Below, piece by piece: positions 9,138 through 18,289 of a stretch of DNA of 64,000 nt; within the stretch, counting starts at the first letter, position 1; the number at the start of each line of letters is the position of its first letter. The DNA comes from Streptomyces sp. NBRC 109706. GTDB taxonomy: Bacteria; Actinomycetota; Actinomycetes; Streptomycetales; Streptomycetaceae. Where the stretch lies: NCBI RefSeq assembly GCF_000974485.1, contig NZ_BBOM01000004.1:372001-436000 (forward strand), written 5' to 3'. The position numbers and the translations under genes were made by a program. Under the pieces are notes generated by a model, which searched no databases, had not been told where the DNA came from, and saw only the letters and a program-made list of their open reading frames with translations.

Positions 9138-11284
9138 GCGCCCGCCTCCGTGCCCTGGCGCGGGTCGGTGCCCGGCACCGGGTACTTGGCTCGGAATTCC
9201 CGGTAGTTTGCCGCGATCACCGGTAGGTCGTTGTCGATGACCCGTTTGCTGCGCCGTAGAGGTCGGACGACCTCCTTGCCGCGAATACGCAGACGCTCCT
9301 GCTCGACCGAGGTCTCGACCACGATCTTCCCGTTGGGCTCTCGCTTGTGTAGTTCGTTCCCACGTCGGTCGAAGCCGACCTTCTCGGCGACTGCCATGAA
9401 GACCGGATACTCCTTCTCCGTCCCTAGCCGGTGATTACGGATTTCCTGGTCCGTCTTGCGCTTGAGGAAGAGGAGTGTGGTGAGAATGTTGACGTTGGCA
9501 TCGACGACGAACGTCTCCACAGGCAGTTCGATGCTTGCGAGGATCCAGCAGTGCTCCAGGATGTACCGGCGGATCGCCTCGTCGGTCGGGCCCGGGTTGG
9601 ACAGGATTCCGTTGGGCAGGACGATGCCGATGCGGCCGGCAGGCTTGACCCACTCGATGGCGCGTTGGATGAACAGCTGCTCGGGAGCCATGCTGCTCGG
9701 CTTGCTGGTCAGGCTCTCCTCGATCTCACCCGTTTCCTTGTTTCGACCCCAGGACTTGGCGATTCCGTCGCGGAAAGATCCCAAGACCGACTCGTCGCTG
9801 ACCGGGATGTCCGCCCCGAATGGTGGGTTGGTCAGCAGAACGTTGACGGTCTTGCCGAGCGGGATCTTCTTCTTCGCTTCCTCGACGCCCGGGAGGTGCC
9901 CACGCGGGAAGGCGAGAGAGTCCATGTGGAAGACATTCCCGGTGGTCTCCGCAAGCGTCATGATCGACATGGTGGTCGCACGGACCAGGAAGGGGTCGAA
10001 GTCCGCACCCATCAGGTGCTTCTCCGCGTACTCCTTCAGCCGGTCCCGGTAGCGCTCCCGTTCCTCGTCAGTGTCCGGGAAGCCATAGGTGCCGGCCTTC
10101 TTCTTCCAGGTGTCGTGCAGGTGCTTGAGCGTGGCCTGGAGGAAGCCGCCGGTGCCGCAGGTCGGGTCGAGGACCGTCTCGTCCTCCTGTGGGTCGAGGA
10201 TCTCGACCATGAGATTGACCGCGCCGCGCGGGGTGAAGTATTGACCCCGGTCACCGCGCAGATTGGTGCCGACGAGCTCCTGGTATGCGAGGCCCTTGGC
10301 GTCGACGTCGGTGCCGCTCAGGTCGTACGGAGCGATCTCGCTGACGATGAACGCGAGCGCCCGGTCGGAGAGGGTGATCTCGTCGGTGGGCCTGAACACG
10401 TCCTTGTACTCGCGCTTGACGTCCTCGAAGAGCTCCCTGACGCGGGCGCTGATCGCTGCCCGGCCGTCCTTCTCGAACATCTCCTTCAGGCCAGTGCGGA
10501 AGCGGCCATGGCTGGTGCCCCGGCTGACCCGCTCGTCGTACATCTTGGCGAAGAGCAGGTAGAGGAACTGCCAGAAGGCGGCGTCCTTCGGCATGCCCTC
10601 GTTGCCGTGGATGTAGTTGTGGCAGCGCCGGAACGCGGTCTTGAGGCGCTCGGGCTCTGCTCGTCGCAGTCGCTGGTGCGAGGCGACGGTGCGGCTGCCG
10701 AGGGTCCCGTCGGCGACTGCCCAGTCACTGCGATCCTCAAAATCCGCACCGAAGTCGCTGACTACCTTCTTGAGGAAGAAGAAGTCGACTCCGTCTGTCC
10801 ACATGCCGTCCGCGCACAGCGGGCGTTCCTCGTTGCCCATCAGCTCCTGGAGGGCTTCAAGATCCTTCTGCGCCTGGCCGGGCTCACGGAGTTTGACGAC
10901 GTTCTTGCCCTTGCTCTTGGGTTCCGGCTTGCAGATCACCACGCGGCGTAGGTTCCCCGGGGCGTGCGGCGCGCCTGACTCGAAGATCGCGATATCGGCC
11001 GACTTGGTCCGCTTCCGCTTTGAGCCCTCTTCGCTGACTGTGACGCGGAAGTCGCGCGCCATGTCGGCGGGGTCGATGCCGTGCTCGTGGACGAGGGCCC
11101 GGGCGATGCGCTGGCGGACCTTCTCCTTCTCGGTCTCCTTGATCGCCTCACCGGTGATGTAGTCGACGATCTGCCCTTCTTCCAGGGCCGTGACCTGTGG
11201 CTGGGTCGCCTCCGCTGACGCCGCCCGACCGGCACCGTCCGCAGGTTGCTGCGGGCTGTCCAGATCCAAGGTCAGTTCCTCCAT
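9134..11284 (-). CDS. mad2: N6-adenine DNA methyltransferase with HsdR_N-like N-terminus (MAD2-like HsdM)
   Basis: About 716 residues from the ATG at 11284; the frame is open to a TTG at 11371, which would add 29 residues. Methylase motif I (LDPTCGTGGF, ~375) and motif IV (LLTNPPFGAD, ~485) place it in the type I HsdM family of N6-adenine methylases. The first ~150 residues look like the N-terminal fold of type I R subunits (DYITGEAIKETEKEKVRQR, then KSADIAIFES and RRVVICKPEP), unusual for a plain HsdM. It heads the overlapping operon and probably marks host DNA so that the kinase/ATPase proteins tell self from phage. The intergenic gap upstream (to 11529) would hold the operon promoter; no clear -10/-35 was identified. 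Confidence 0.8.
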   Translation of the reverse strand: MEELTLDLDSPQQPADGAGRAASAEATQPQVTALEEGQIVDYITGEAIKETEKEKVRQRIARALVHEHGIDPADMARDFRVTVSEEGSKRKRTKSADIAIFESGAPHAPGNLRRVVICKPEPKSKGKNVVKLREPGQAQKDLEALQELMGNEERPLCADGMWTDGVDFFFLKKVVSDFGADFEDRSDWAVADGTLGSRTVASHQRLRRAEPERLKTAFRRCHNYIHGNEGMPKDAAFWQFLYLLFAKMYDERVSRGTSHGRFRTGLKEMFEKDGRAAISARVRELFEDVKREYKDVFRPTDEITLSDRALAFIVSEIAPYDLSGTDVDAKGLAYQELVGTNLRGDRGQYFTPRGAVNLMVEILDPQEDETVLDPTCGTGGFLQATLKHLHDTWKKKAGTYGFPDTDEERERYRDRLKEYAEKHLMGADFDPFLVRATTMSIMTLAETTGNVFHMDSLAFPRGHLPGVEEAKKKIPLGKTVNVLLTNPPFGADIPVSDESVLGSFRDGIAKSWGRNKETGEIEESLTSKPSSMAPEQLFIQRAIEWVKPAGRIGIVLPNGILSNPGPTDEAIRRYILEHCWILASIELPVETFVVDANVNILTTLLFLKRKTDQEIRNHRLGTEKEYPVFMAVAEKVGFDRRGNELHKREPNGKIVVETSVEQERLRIRGKEVVRPLRRSKRVIDNDLPVIAANYREFRAKYPVPGTDPRQGTEAGA

Positions 11285-11528
11285 CGGCGGATGCTTCTTC
11301 CCTTTGCTCGGTGGTGCGTGAGATACCAGCCGCTTTAGGGCTCTGCTGCGGCTCTGCAGGCTCTCCCGCAACGGCTGTCACCTGCGATCCTACGGCCCAG
11401 AAACCGACGGGCGGAGCCTTCCTGGAGAAGGCATATCGACCCCTTTCGCAAGCCCGTTGACCTTAGCGACAGGCACTGACAATCACCGGCGACCGGCGGT
11501 CAGTCTCGCGTCCGTTGCCTCCCGCCTG

Positions 11529-13658
11529 TCACGGCTCCGTCGGCCCGGTGTCGGTGTCGGTCCCCTCGTTCTGCCGCACCTCGTAGGCCAACTCTTCGAG
11601 TGAGCCCTCGTCGGGCACGAACCACCGCACTGTGCCCTGTGTCGAGGTGTTCACGCCTGACGCCTCCGCCCGCATTTTCCGGGCCAGACCACTGGGTGAG
11701 TACCACTTTTGGTCCGCGGCCCAACGCAGAGGATTCCTGTTGCCGTTCTCGTTCGACCATGTTGCACGGGCACGGTCAGGATTCGCCGCGAGCCAGTCCG
11801 TCATCTCGCGCCGTTCCGGCCGCGAGAAGGGGCGGAACTCCAGCTCGGTGCCCTCCGCGATGCGGCCTGCGGTGATGAGGGTGACGACCGCGTTGACCTG
11901 CCGCCCGCGCTGCTCGGCTCCCGCGACCTGGTATCCGTCCTGAAGAGTGGGAGCGGCGCTGCCGGAGTCAAGTCCCCGCATGGCCGCGCGGACCACGCGC
12001 TGCATGCGTTCGGCGTTGCGGACCGCAGCGATGATGTGGCTGCTCTTGCCATACTCGTCGTCGATCGCACGCAGTACCCACGCGAAGGTGTCCTGCACCA
12101 GCTGCGGCACCTTGGCGAGTTCGCCCGGCCAGTTGAAGTCCGGGTTCTCGATGGCAGTGGTGTTCAAGCGGCGGAAGACAATGTGGGTGACGAGAAGGTC
12201 ACCCTGCGAAGCGGCGGCATCGGCGCGCCAGAGCAGGCCGTCGCGGAGCGCCTTGAGCTCCTTTCGGACCGCGCGGAGCAGTTCGACCGAGCGCCAGACC
12301 CGGTACACGTTCGGGGACGTCCCAAAGATCTGCTCGTAGACGCTGTCTTCCCAAAGACCTGCGAGGTTCTGGTCTCGCTTGGCCACCGCCGCGAGCTGAG
12401 CATTGGGGTGGACGGCGGCCAGGGCCTCCGCGGCATCCGCCATGGAGCAGCCGTGCTGCTCCTCTTCCGGGGGACGCTCACCGCGCTTGATGACGTAGCT
12501 ACGGTGCAGCAACAGGGCGAAATCCTCGCGGAGCTGGATCTGTCCTTGATCGAGCGACTTGAAGTCGCGCTCCTCAATCGGGTTCTGCGTGTTCGTCGTG
12601 GTGGTGACCTGGTCCCCGAAGCCCTCCGGGCAGTCCTCCAGGGAGATCAGCCGCACGGTGACCCGGCCGATCTCCGCGGTGTCGGGATCCTTGACGAAGG
12701 CCCGATGCAGGGCGCTCACGGTCTGCGCGCCGTTCACCACACTGATGCCGGTCAGCTTGAAGTCACCGACCTTCCCGGGGACTGCTCGGCCGACCGGCTT
12801 GATCGTCTCGCAGAGCATGGTGATGCCGTTGCTGAAGTACCAGAAGTGCTCAGGCTGTTCCAACAGCGTGTTCTGAATCTTGATATTGACGTCCGTCAAG
12901 TCGAGAGAATCCCGGATGTTGCGAGCGAAGAGCCCTCGGCTGTGCTCGCCGTAGAGGTCCGCGAGGTCGGGGACCGTCATGGTGCCGTAGAGCGCCTTGT
13001 ACGGGGTCGACTCCTGCACGAACCCATCAAGCCTGACCGAGGCATCGATCTTCGGCGCAGCCGCGTCGCCGAGGATGGTTCGGTGGAAGTCACGCAGATC
13101 GAGAACCTTGTAGTCGACGATCTCATCGACTTCGTTCTGCGCGGCGACCTTTTCTTCCAGCAACTCCCGCACTCTGGGGTCAAGGGGCGCGGTCCGCATC
13201 AGCGCAAGGACGATGGTCACCTTCGGCAGGCCCAATTCGAACGCCTGCTGGAGAGTTGGCACCAGTGGCTGGAAACGACTGTTGAACTTCGAGTAGGCCC
13301 GGTCGAAGAGCAGGTCAAGGCCGCGGAACAGCTTGTGCACCGCCTCCTCGTCAAAGCCGCCCTTGCCCGCGTCGCTCCACTTGGCTTGCACCAGACAGAT
13401 CCGCGGCTGCGGAGTGCTGAGCTCCACCGAGATCGCGTCCAGGCCGCGGTCGTCAGCGCCGTCGAAGACGCATGCAGCGGCGGCCCGCGGACCGACCTGG
13501 TGTTCATACTGCACGGCGAGCGCCGCGATACCGCGACTGAGGAATGCCTGTCGACGACCCTGTGCGGAGGTCGATTTCGGCAGGTCTGACATGTCCAGCA
13601 GGTCAGCGTACCGCTCGTCGATGGCGTTGCGGATGTACTCGATGTGCAGCTTGCTCAT
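11529..13658 (-). CDS. AIPR-family (abortive infection phage resistance) protein
   Basis: A 709-residue protein with clear AIPR-family signatures: a PD-(D/E)xK-like core near the N-terminus (DGADDRGLDAISVE then CLVQAKWS, with the Gln-x-Lys form usual in this family), WYFSNGITMLC near residue 270, VVNGAQTVSALHRA near 305 and NTQNPIEERDFKS near 350. AIPR proteins are phage-resistance factors often linked to restriction-modification genes. The ATG at 13658 follows a GGAG ribosome-binding site. It is separated from the MADS-like methylase by about 245 bases on the same strand, so it could belong to the same defence unit or stand alone. Family assignment is firm; its partner is inference. Confidence 0.85.
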   Translation of the reverse strand: MSKLHIEYIRNAIDERYADLLDMSDLPKSTSAQGRRQAFLSRGIAALAVQYEHQVGPRAAAACVFDGADDRGLDAISVELSTPQPRICLVQAKWSDAGKGGFDEEAVHKLFRGLDLLFDRAYSKFNSRFQPLVPTLQQAFELGLPKVTIVLALMRTAPLDPRVRELLEEKVAAQNEVDEIVDYKVLDLRDFHRTILGDAAAPKIDASVRLDGFVQESTPYKALYGTMTVPDLADLYGEHSRGLFARNIRDSLDLTDVNIKIQNTLLEQPEHFWYFSNGITMLCETIKPVGRAVPGKVGDFKLTGISVVNGAQTVSALHRAFVKDPDTAEIGRVTVRLISLEDCPEGFGDQVTTTTNTQNPIEERDFKSLDQGQIQLREDFALLLHRSYVIKRGERPPEEEQHGCSMADAAEALAAVHPNAQLAAVAKRDQNLAGLWEDSVYEQIFGTSPNVYRVWRSVELLRAVRKELKALRDGLLWRADAAASQGDLLVTHIVFRRLNTTAIENPDFNWPGELAKVPQLVQDTFAWVLRAIDDEYGKSSHIIAAVRNAERMQRVVRAAMRGLDSGSAAPTLQDGYQVAGAEQRGRQVNAVVTLITAGRIAEGTELEFRPFSRPERREMTDWLAANPDRARATWSNENGNRNPLRWAADQKWYSPSGLARKMRAEASGVNTSTQGTVRWFVPDEGSLEELAYEVRQNEGTDTDTGPTEP

Positions 13659-13922
13659 GGCGTGCTCCTGCCCCCCCCGGAACTTACTGATGGGGAGGAG
13701 GGTATAAGGCGAAGATCGCTCTCACGCAACTTTTCGCCAGCTGGAGGAGGTTCCGTTGCAATCCTTTGTGGGTCGGTCTTGAGGGCGTCGACGACTGCCC
13801 GCGCGGTCCCGCATCCGCAAGGCTGGTGCAGATTCGGAGCGGTCCGCGCCGCACATGCCGCCGGACTGTCATGGCATGAGTGCCGGCGCCGCTGTCTGTC
13901 CAGCCGCCCGACCAGCTGCTAG

Positions 13923-14114
13923 TCAGACGACGACGGCCACCGGCCGGTTAAGGGCCTGCTCGATTAGCGTCGCGAGGCCGGCGACCTCGCCCGTGCCCAT
14001 CGTCACCACCACTTCCGCGGGCCTGGCAGCGGGCCTCTCCAGACCTGCGGCCCGGCAAACGCGGGCCCCGACCGTTACGGTCAGGGACTGCTCGCTGCGG
14101 GCCAGTTGGTACAT
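13923..14114 (-). pseudogene. relic: last ~60 codons of a MurC-like ligase
   Basis: The translated end (VVVTMGTGEVAGLATLIEQA) closely matches the C-terminus of the MurC-like pseudogene at 31436-32580 (VVVTMETGEVAGLATLIGQA). The nucleotide match is also plain over about 100 bases, with roughly a dozen differences by eye. No upstream Mur ligase sequence remains on the high-coordinate side. The surrounding 13659-13922 and 14115-14407 hold no gene I can support. Confidence 0.65.
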
Positions 14115-14407
14115 CTCGCCGCTGCTGAGTTCGTCATTGAGGTGCTGGTGTAGGCGAGGCGGTCGTCGATGGGCCGCTCGCGACGTCTTGAACCGCCAAC
14201 AAGCGCGCCCCCGCCTGACCGGCCAGTAAGCGCAGCGGCTCGACGCCGTGGTCGTCTCACGAGGGCTCGGCGCCGGAGCCCTCGCCGATGCTCATAGGAG
14301 GGCCCTCACCTCCGCCGTGGATAGAGGCGAAGTCCCACTCTGAGGGCTTCTGTCATGCGGGCGTCGAGGGTAGTTCCCGGTCACGGGGGTGAACGCAAGC
14401 CACGCAC

Positions 14408-15133
14408 CTATCCGGGGATGCCGAGGTCCTTCAGATAGGTGAGGCGGGCGTTTATCGCCGCAGAGAAGTGGCGCCAGTCTAGGCTTTCGACAAGTTCGAT
14501 CGGCTTCGGGTTTTCGGCCGAGGATGTGACGTAGCACGCGGCGTCATACAACTGCTCGGCCATGAGCCTTTCGCAGAAAATCCCGAACCGGTTCTGGTAC
14601 GAGGTTCCTTGCCAGATGCTATCCGCAGGAAGGGCGCCCTTGGCTGTCTTGACCGGCCTCCTGGATCCTTCATCGTCCTGCATGATGAAGAAGTAACCCA
14701 GCCAGGGCTTCTCCTTCGGGTACAGCTCGGCGAGGGCCGCTCGGCGCAGGTCTATGGCGCTTCCCAGCGCCTCCTCGACCCTGTTGTTGTAATTGTTGCC
14801 GTACGACGGTCCACCCAGTGCTTTCAGCTCGAACGCCGCCACGAGGACTTTCTCGTGGACGACCACGAGGTCCCACTGCTTCTGAGGCCGGTAGTAGCCA
14901 GGTAGTTCAAGCCCCTGTGACTTGCTGACCCGGATACTTTCTGGCGGGTACCCAGCATCAAGGAAGAACTTTGACAGCAGAACGGCGATGACGTCGAAGT
15001 GCTTGCCGCCACGCACGGAGCCTGCCGTGCCCGCTCCCACGGCGGCCTTGATGGTCGACTGATCCCTCTGCAGCTCCTTGGCGCCCCAGTACGCCGCGAT
15101 GGCGTCTTCGAAGTCTTGGCGGGTGACCGTCAA
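14408..15133 (-). CDS. PaeR7I/XhoI-family type II restriction endonuclease
   Basis: This 241-residue protein is about the usual length for the PaeR7I/XhoI family. The catalytic region reads QWDLVVV then VAAFELKALGG around residues 83-107, a PD-(D/E)xK nuclease site with E-x-K visible. It is followed by the family-typical segment SYGNNYNNRVEEALGSA. Family members cut CTCGAG; that this one does is inference. The TTG start at 15133 is preceded by AGGAGG at good spacing, and that ribosome-binding site overlaps the stop codon of the methylase gene, so the nuclease is translated after its protective partner. Confidence 0.85.
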   Translation of the reverse strand: MTVTRQDFEDAIAAYWGAKELQRDQSTIKAAVGAGTAGSVRGGKHFDVIAVLLSKFFLDAGYPPESIRVSKSQGLELPGYYRPQKQWDLVVVHEKVLVAAFELKALGGPSYGNNYNNRVEEALGSAIDLRRAALAELYPKEKPWLGYFFIMQDDEGSRRPVKTAKGALPADSIWQGTSYQNRFGIFCERLMAEQLYDAACYVTSSAENPKPIELVESLDWRHFSAAINARLTYLKDLGIPG

Positions 15134-15145
15134 GATCCGTTCCTC

Positions 15146-16822
15146 CTAGTCAGGCAGTTCGGTGAGCCTGTAGACACGCAAAGCGGCCTCAGTGGCGGCC
15201 TCCACGTCGCGCTTATCGAAAGCCTCCGCGAGAGCGTCCTGGTCGCTTGCGCTGATCGTCGCGGGATCCGGGACGCGGATCTTCCGAAGGTACTGGGCTT
15301 GGAAGCGAAGGGTTCCCCCGCGCATCTTGACCGCGTACGCCCCCACGAATGCCTCCGCGACCCTGGACAGCAACAGACCACCGAGTACGCGCATATCCCA
15401 GACGTCCGAGACGATGAAGTACAGGTTGTGGTGAGGGTACAGGTCACCTTCATCGAGGACCGGATGGATCCTCAGCTTCATGTCTGGAAACAGCAGCTTT
15501 GGACGGCCGGTGAGGTGGTGGTCGACCTTGTCGATGGTCTTGTACCAGCGCTGCGGCTGCTTGACCGCGATGTAGCGCTTGCGTAGGGCCTCACCGTGCT
15601 TCTCGAAGTAGGAGGCGAGACGTGGAAACGCTTCGAGGTCGACCAGAGCCCCGCTGGCCGTCCAGGGGTTGACCAGGTATGTGCCGTCCCAGTTGATCCT
15701 GCCGCTGGTGGTGTCGCGGACCATCGCCATGGGAAGCAGCCGGCCTTCTTCGACCAAGTCCTTGTCCTTGGTGAGGAATACCTTGTCCGCACCGGTGGCG
15801 ATGCCAATGCCGACCCTCGTCCCCGTCTTGGTGTCTTCAAGGGGGCGGAAGCGCTCGGTGAGGTCCTCAAGGATCGCGAGCCTGGCCGGCGAAGCAGATG
15901 GCCATGAGTCCTCTTCCGGAAACCAGTGAGGCATGCGAGCAGCCTGGTAGGAAACGGTGGCAATCGTCGGCGGCTTGCCCTTCAGGTACCAGCCGGCGAA
16001 GTCTCCCGCCTGTTCCACTCCGAAGGACCGGTTCGTGTCCGCGGCGACTGCCGCGCCTTGGCGCTTGTTTGAGATGAGGGTGATCGCGGGGTACGCCGAA
16101 ACCTGCTCGTCGAAGGCGTCGACGTCGTGCATCATGAGGGCGAGGTCCATGCTGAAGTGCCTGGTCACCAGCTGCCTCAGCCGTCGGCCGTATTGGTTCC
16201 GCATCCAGCGATCCGCGCAGATGAACCCCAGCTGGCCGCCTCGATTGAGACTGCGAAGGGCCACCTCGTAGAACCCGATGTAGATATCGGCCCGGCCACC
16301 CATAGTGGGGCAGGCGCGGCGGTAAGCGGCCATCCGGTCGTCTGGAACGTCTTCGAGCCGGATGTATGGAGGGTTGCCGACGACGTAGTCCGCGCGATGC
16401 TCAGAGTCTGATTGCAGGAGGTAGTCGGCCTGCTTCACCCACGCTGTGGCGACCCTCCTCGCGTCCTTCGGCTCCCAGCCCTCTCTCTGCAATGTCTCTG
16501 CGATCAGCGCCCGGCTCTGTTCTACGTTGCGGCCCAGCAGGTCGAAGGCGCGGACGGCACCGATCGCATCCGTGATGGGGCGCTGGTGCACATGGCATGA
16601 GGCGCTGATCCGGGACGCGACGACGGTCAAGAACGCGCCGCCGCCGCAGGCCGGCTCCACGAGCCTCAGCTCGCAGAGATCCTTCTCCGTCGTGTAGCCG
16701 AGAAGGTTCAGAATGAGCTCGACAACCCAGGCACGCGTGGACACCTCACCGTACTCCACGGGCTCTTCCAGAGACTCAGGGAAGGAGAGGTCGTCGGTGC
16801 CGAACAGCTCGATAGTTGCCAC
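15146..16822 (-). CDS. type II N6-adenine DNA methyltransferase (Eco57I/PaeR7IM-like)
   Basis: A 558-residue methylase with SAM-binding motif I VEPACGGGAFL (~residue 54) and catalytic motif IV NPPYIRLEDVP (~149), the NPPY signature of N6-adenine methylases. The C-terminal half carries the target-recognition region. The start is GTG at 16822. It is the first gene of a two-gene operon with the PaeR7I-like endonuclease, and is expected to protect the host by adenine methylation of the same site, probably CTCGAG. The nearby IS630 relic at 16.9 kb is compatible with acquisition of this pair by transfer. Confidence 0.85.
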   Translation of the reverse strand: MATIELFGTDDLSFPESLEEPVEYGEVSTRAWVVELILNLLGYTTEKDLCELRLVEPACGGGAFLTVVASRISASCHVHQRPITDAIGAVRAFDLLGRNVEQSRALIAETLQREGWEPKDARRVATAWVKQADYLLQSDSEHRADYVVGNPPYIRLEDVPDDRMAAYRRACPTMGGRADIYIGFYEVALRSLNRGGQLGFICADRWMRNQYGRRLRQLVTRHFSMDLALMMHDVDAFDEQVSAYPAITLISNKRQGAAVAADTNRSFGVEQAGDFAGWYLKGKPPTIATVSYQAARMPHWFPEEDSWPSASPARLAILEDLTERFRPLEDTKTGTRVGIGIATGADKVFLTKDKDLVEEGRLLPMAMVRDTTSGRINWDGTYLVNPWTASGALVDLEAFPRLASYFEKHGEALRKRYIAVKQPQRWYKTIDKVDHHLTGRPKLLFPDMKLRIHPVLDEGDLYPHHNLYFIVSDVWDMRVLGGLLLSRVAEAFVGAYAVKMRGGTLRFQAQYLRKIRVPDPATISASDQDALAEAFDKRDVEAATEAALRVYRLTELPD

Positions 16823-16900
16823 GCAAGGACAGTACCGCCCAGCTCTCCCGCAGCTTGACTTCTATCCACAGATGGTAGTCATTCAATAACTCAATCGAAG

Positions 16901-17650
16901 GTGAGGTGTCAGGGGTCGGCCTGCTCCCGACCGTCCCGACGCGTCCAGGAACACACCAATCACCTGGTGTTGGAGATGAGAGCCCGGTCGATCCGCAAGC
17001 TCGCCGCCTACCTGTGCCGGGCGCCAGGACGCGCCATCCGTATCGGCCGCGAAGACTTACGCTGCCTGCTCCAGCGCTGCGGGTTCACCTTCCAACGCAC
17101 CAAGACCTGGAAGGAGTCTCGCGACCCCGGACGCGACGCCAAGCTCGACCGGATCGAGCACGTGCTGGACCGCTTCCCGGACCGGTTCTTCGCCTTCGAC
17201 GCGTTCGGGCCGCTGGGGATCCGGCCGACCGCAGGCTCCTGTTGGGCGAAGCAGGGCAAGCCCAACAGACTACGCGCGGCCCACCGCCGCACCCACGGCG
17301 TCACCTACTTCCACGGCTGCTACTCCGTGGATGACGACCGGCTGTGGAACGTCAACGGCCACCGCAGGGACACCGCCAACGCCCTGGCCACACGGAAGTC
17401 GATCCGCGCTGCCCGGCCCGACGGAGCCCCGATCTACATCACCCTGAACAACCTCTCCGCCCACACCGGCACGGACATCCGCCACTGGGCGAAGAAGAAC
17501 AAGGTCAAGCTGCGCTCCACCCCGACCTACGCCTCTGGGCCAACCCGATCGAGGCCCACTTCGGCCCACTGCAGCAGTTCACCCCGGCCAACCCCCTACC
17601 GCCGAGGCCGAGGGCCACACCGTCTCCTGCCCAGGTCCCTCGTCTGAGCG
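16901..17650 (+). pseudogene. IS630-family transposase, truncated and frameshifted
   Basis: The plus-strand frame encodes IS630 DDE transposase segments: LDRIEHVLDRFPDRFFAFD (first catalytic Asp region), then YITLNNLSAHTG and HWAKKNKVKL. The last conserved block (WANPIEAHFGPLQQF, with the catalytic Glu) is present only in another reading frame, so one base was lost or gained near 17530. The N-terminal helix-turn-helix portion is also missing. No terminal inverted repeats were recognised. This is a dead copy between the restriction-modification pair and the CRISPR locus. Confidence 0.75.
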
Positions 17651-18034
17651 CCGAAAGAGTATCTGTGTTTGAAGGGACGTTTCTTCTCAGATCCCATCAC
17701 CTTGCAGTCTGGGCGATGTAATACCGTGGGGCAGGTCGGATAGGCTCAATGGTTGGAGTCGTTTTGTATGAATCTCCCCTTGTCGGGGCAATCCCGGTCG
17801 TGTGTGTGATTATCTACGGCTGGTCATTTGTCCGCGTTCGCATTTCCCTCGAATTCAACTAGGCCGCGCGGTAGGCACTCTGACCTGCCAGGACCGAAGG
17901 GCCTACCGCGTTCAGATATTTCCGGGTCGTGTAGCAGCTGACGGAAGATTGGTGCCGCAGCGACTCTCGGTTCGTTAGCCCTCTAGGGCTGATAAGGATC
18001 GTGGCCCCTTGGCTGGCGCCCCGTGCAGTCTGGC
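17651..18034. other. intergenic, no gene seen
   Basis: No supportable coding region, tRNA or clear hairpin is visible between the transposase relic and the first CRISPR-like repeat. The central part (about 17700-17870) is less G/C-rich than its surroundings. Confidence 0.5.
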
Positions 18035-18289
18035 GTTGCGAACCCTCCGGGGGTAAATGAGTGCACAGCAACCCCGTTATACCTCGCTCCCCTGTGTTGC
18101 GCCCCTCGGGAGGTGAGGGCCGGTACCCAAAAAGACTGCGGCGCCCGACGAACCCCCGGGCGCGCCCCCCGGGGGGTGACGGGACCCGGGGAGCCCCACG
18201 GGCCGCGCGGCGCAACCAGCGCTGCGCGCCCCTCCAAGTGCTATGACGAACCCAGTTGCATGGCGTTCATCCCTCTCAGCAGCGCGCGC
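18035..18289 (-). repeat. decayed leader-distal end of CRISPR array 1
   Basis: A degenerate repeat copy lies at 18035-18063: it keeps GTTGCGAACCCTCCGGGG but ends TAAATGAGTG instead of TTGATGAGGAC. A second possible remnant starts at 18096 (GTTGCG then CCCTCGGGAGGTGAGG). The remaining bases to 18289 have no regular repeat spacing. This is where old array ends usually erode. Confidence 0.55.

Noticed and set aside
3379..11284. BREX type 2 / Pgl phage-growth-limitation system
   Set aside because: The kinase resembles PglW, but no PglX, PglY or PglZ-like protein is present; the methylase and specificity genes are type I-like, which fits MADS better.
1995..12876. Long plus-strand frames opposite the defence operon
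   Set aside because: They are antisense shadows of high-GC minus-strand genes, with no domain content and no ribosome-binding sites; the minus frames carry all recognisable motifs.
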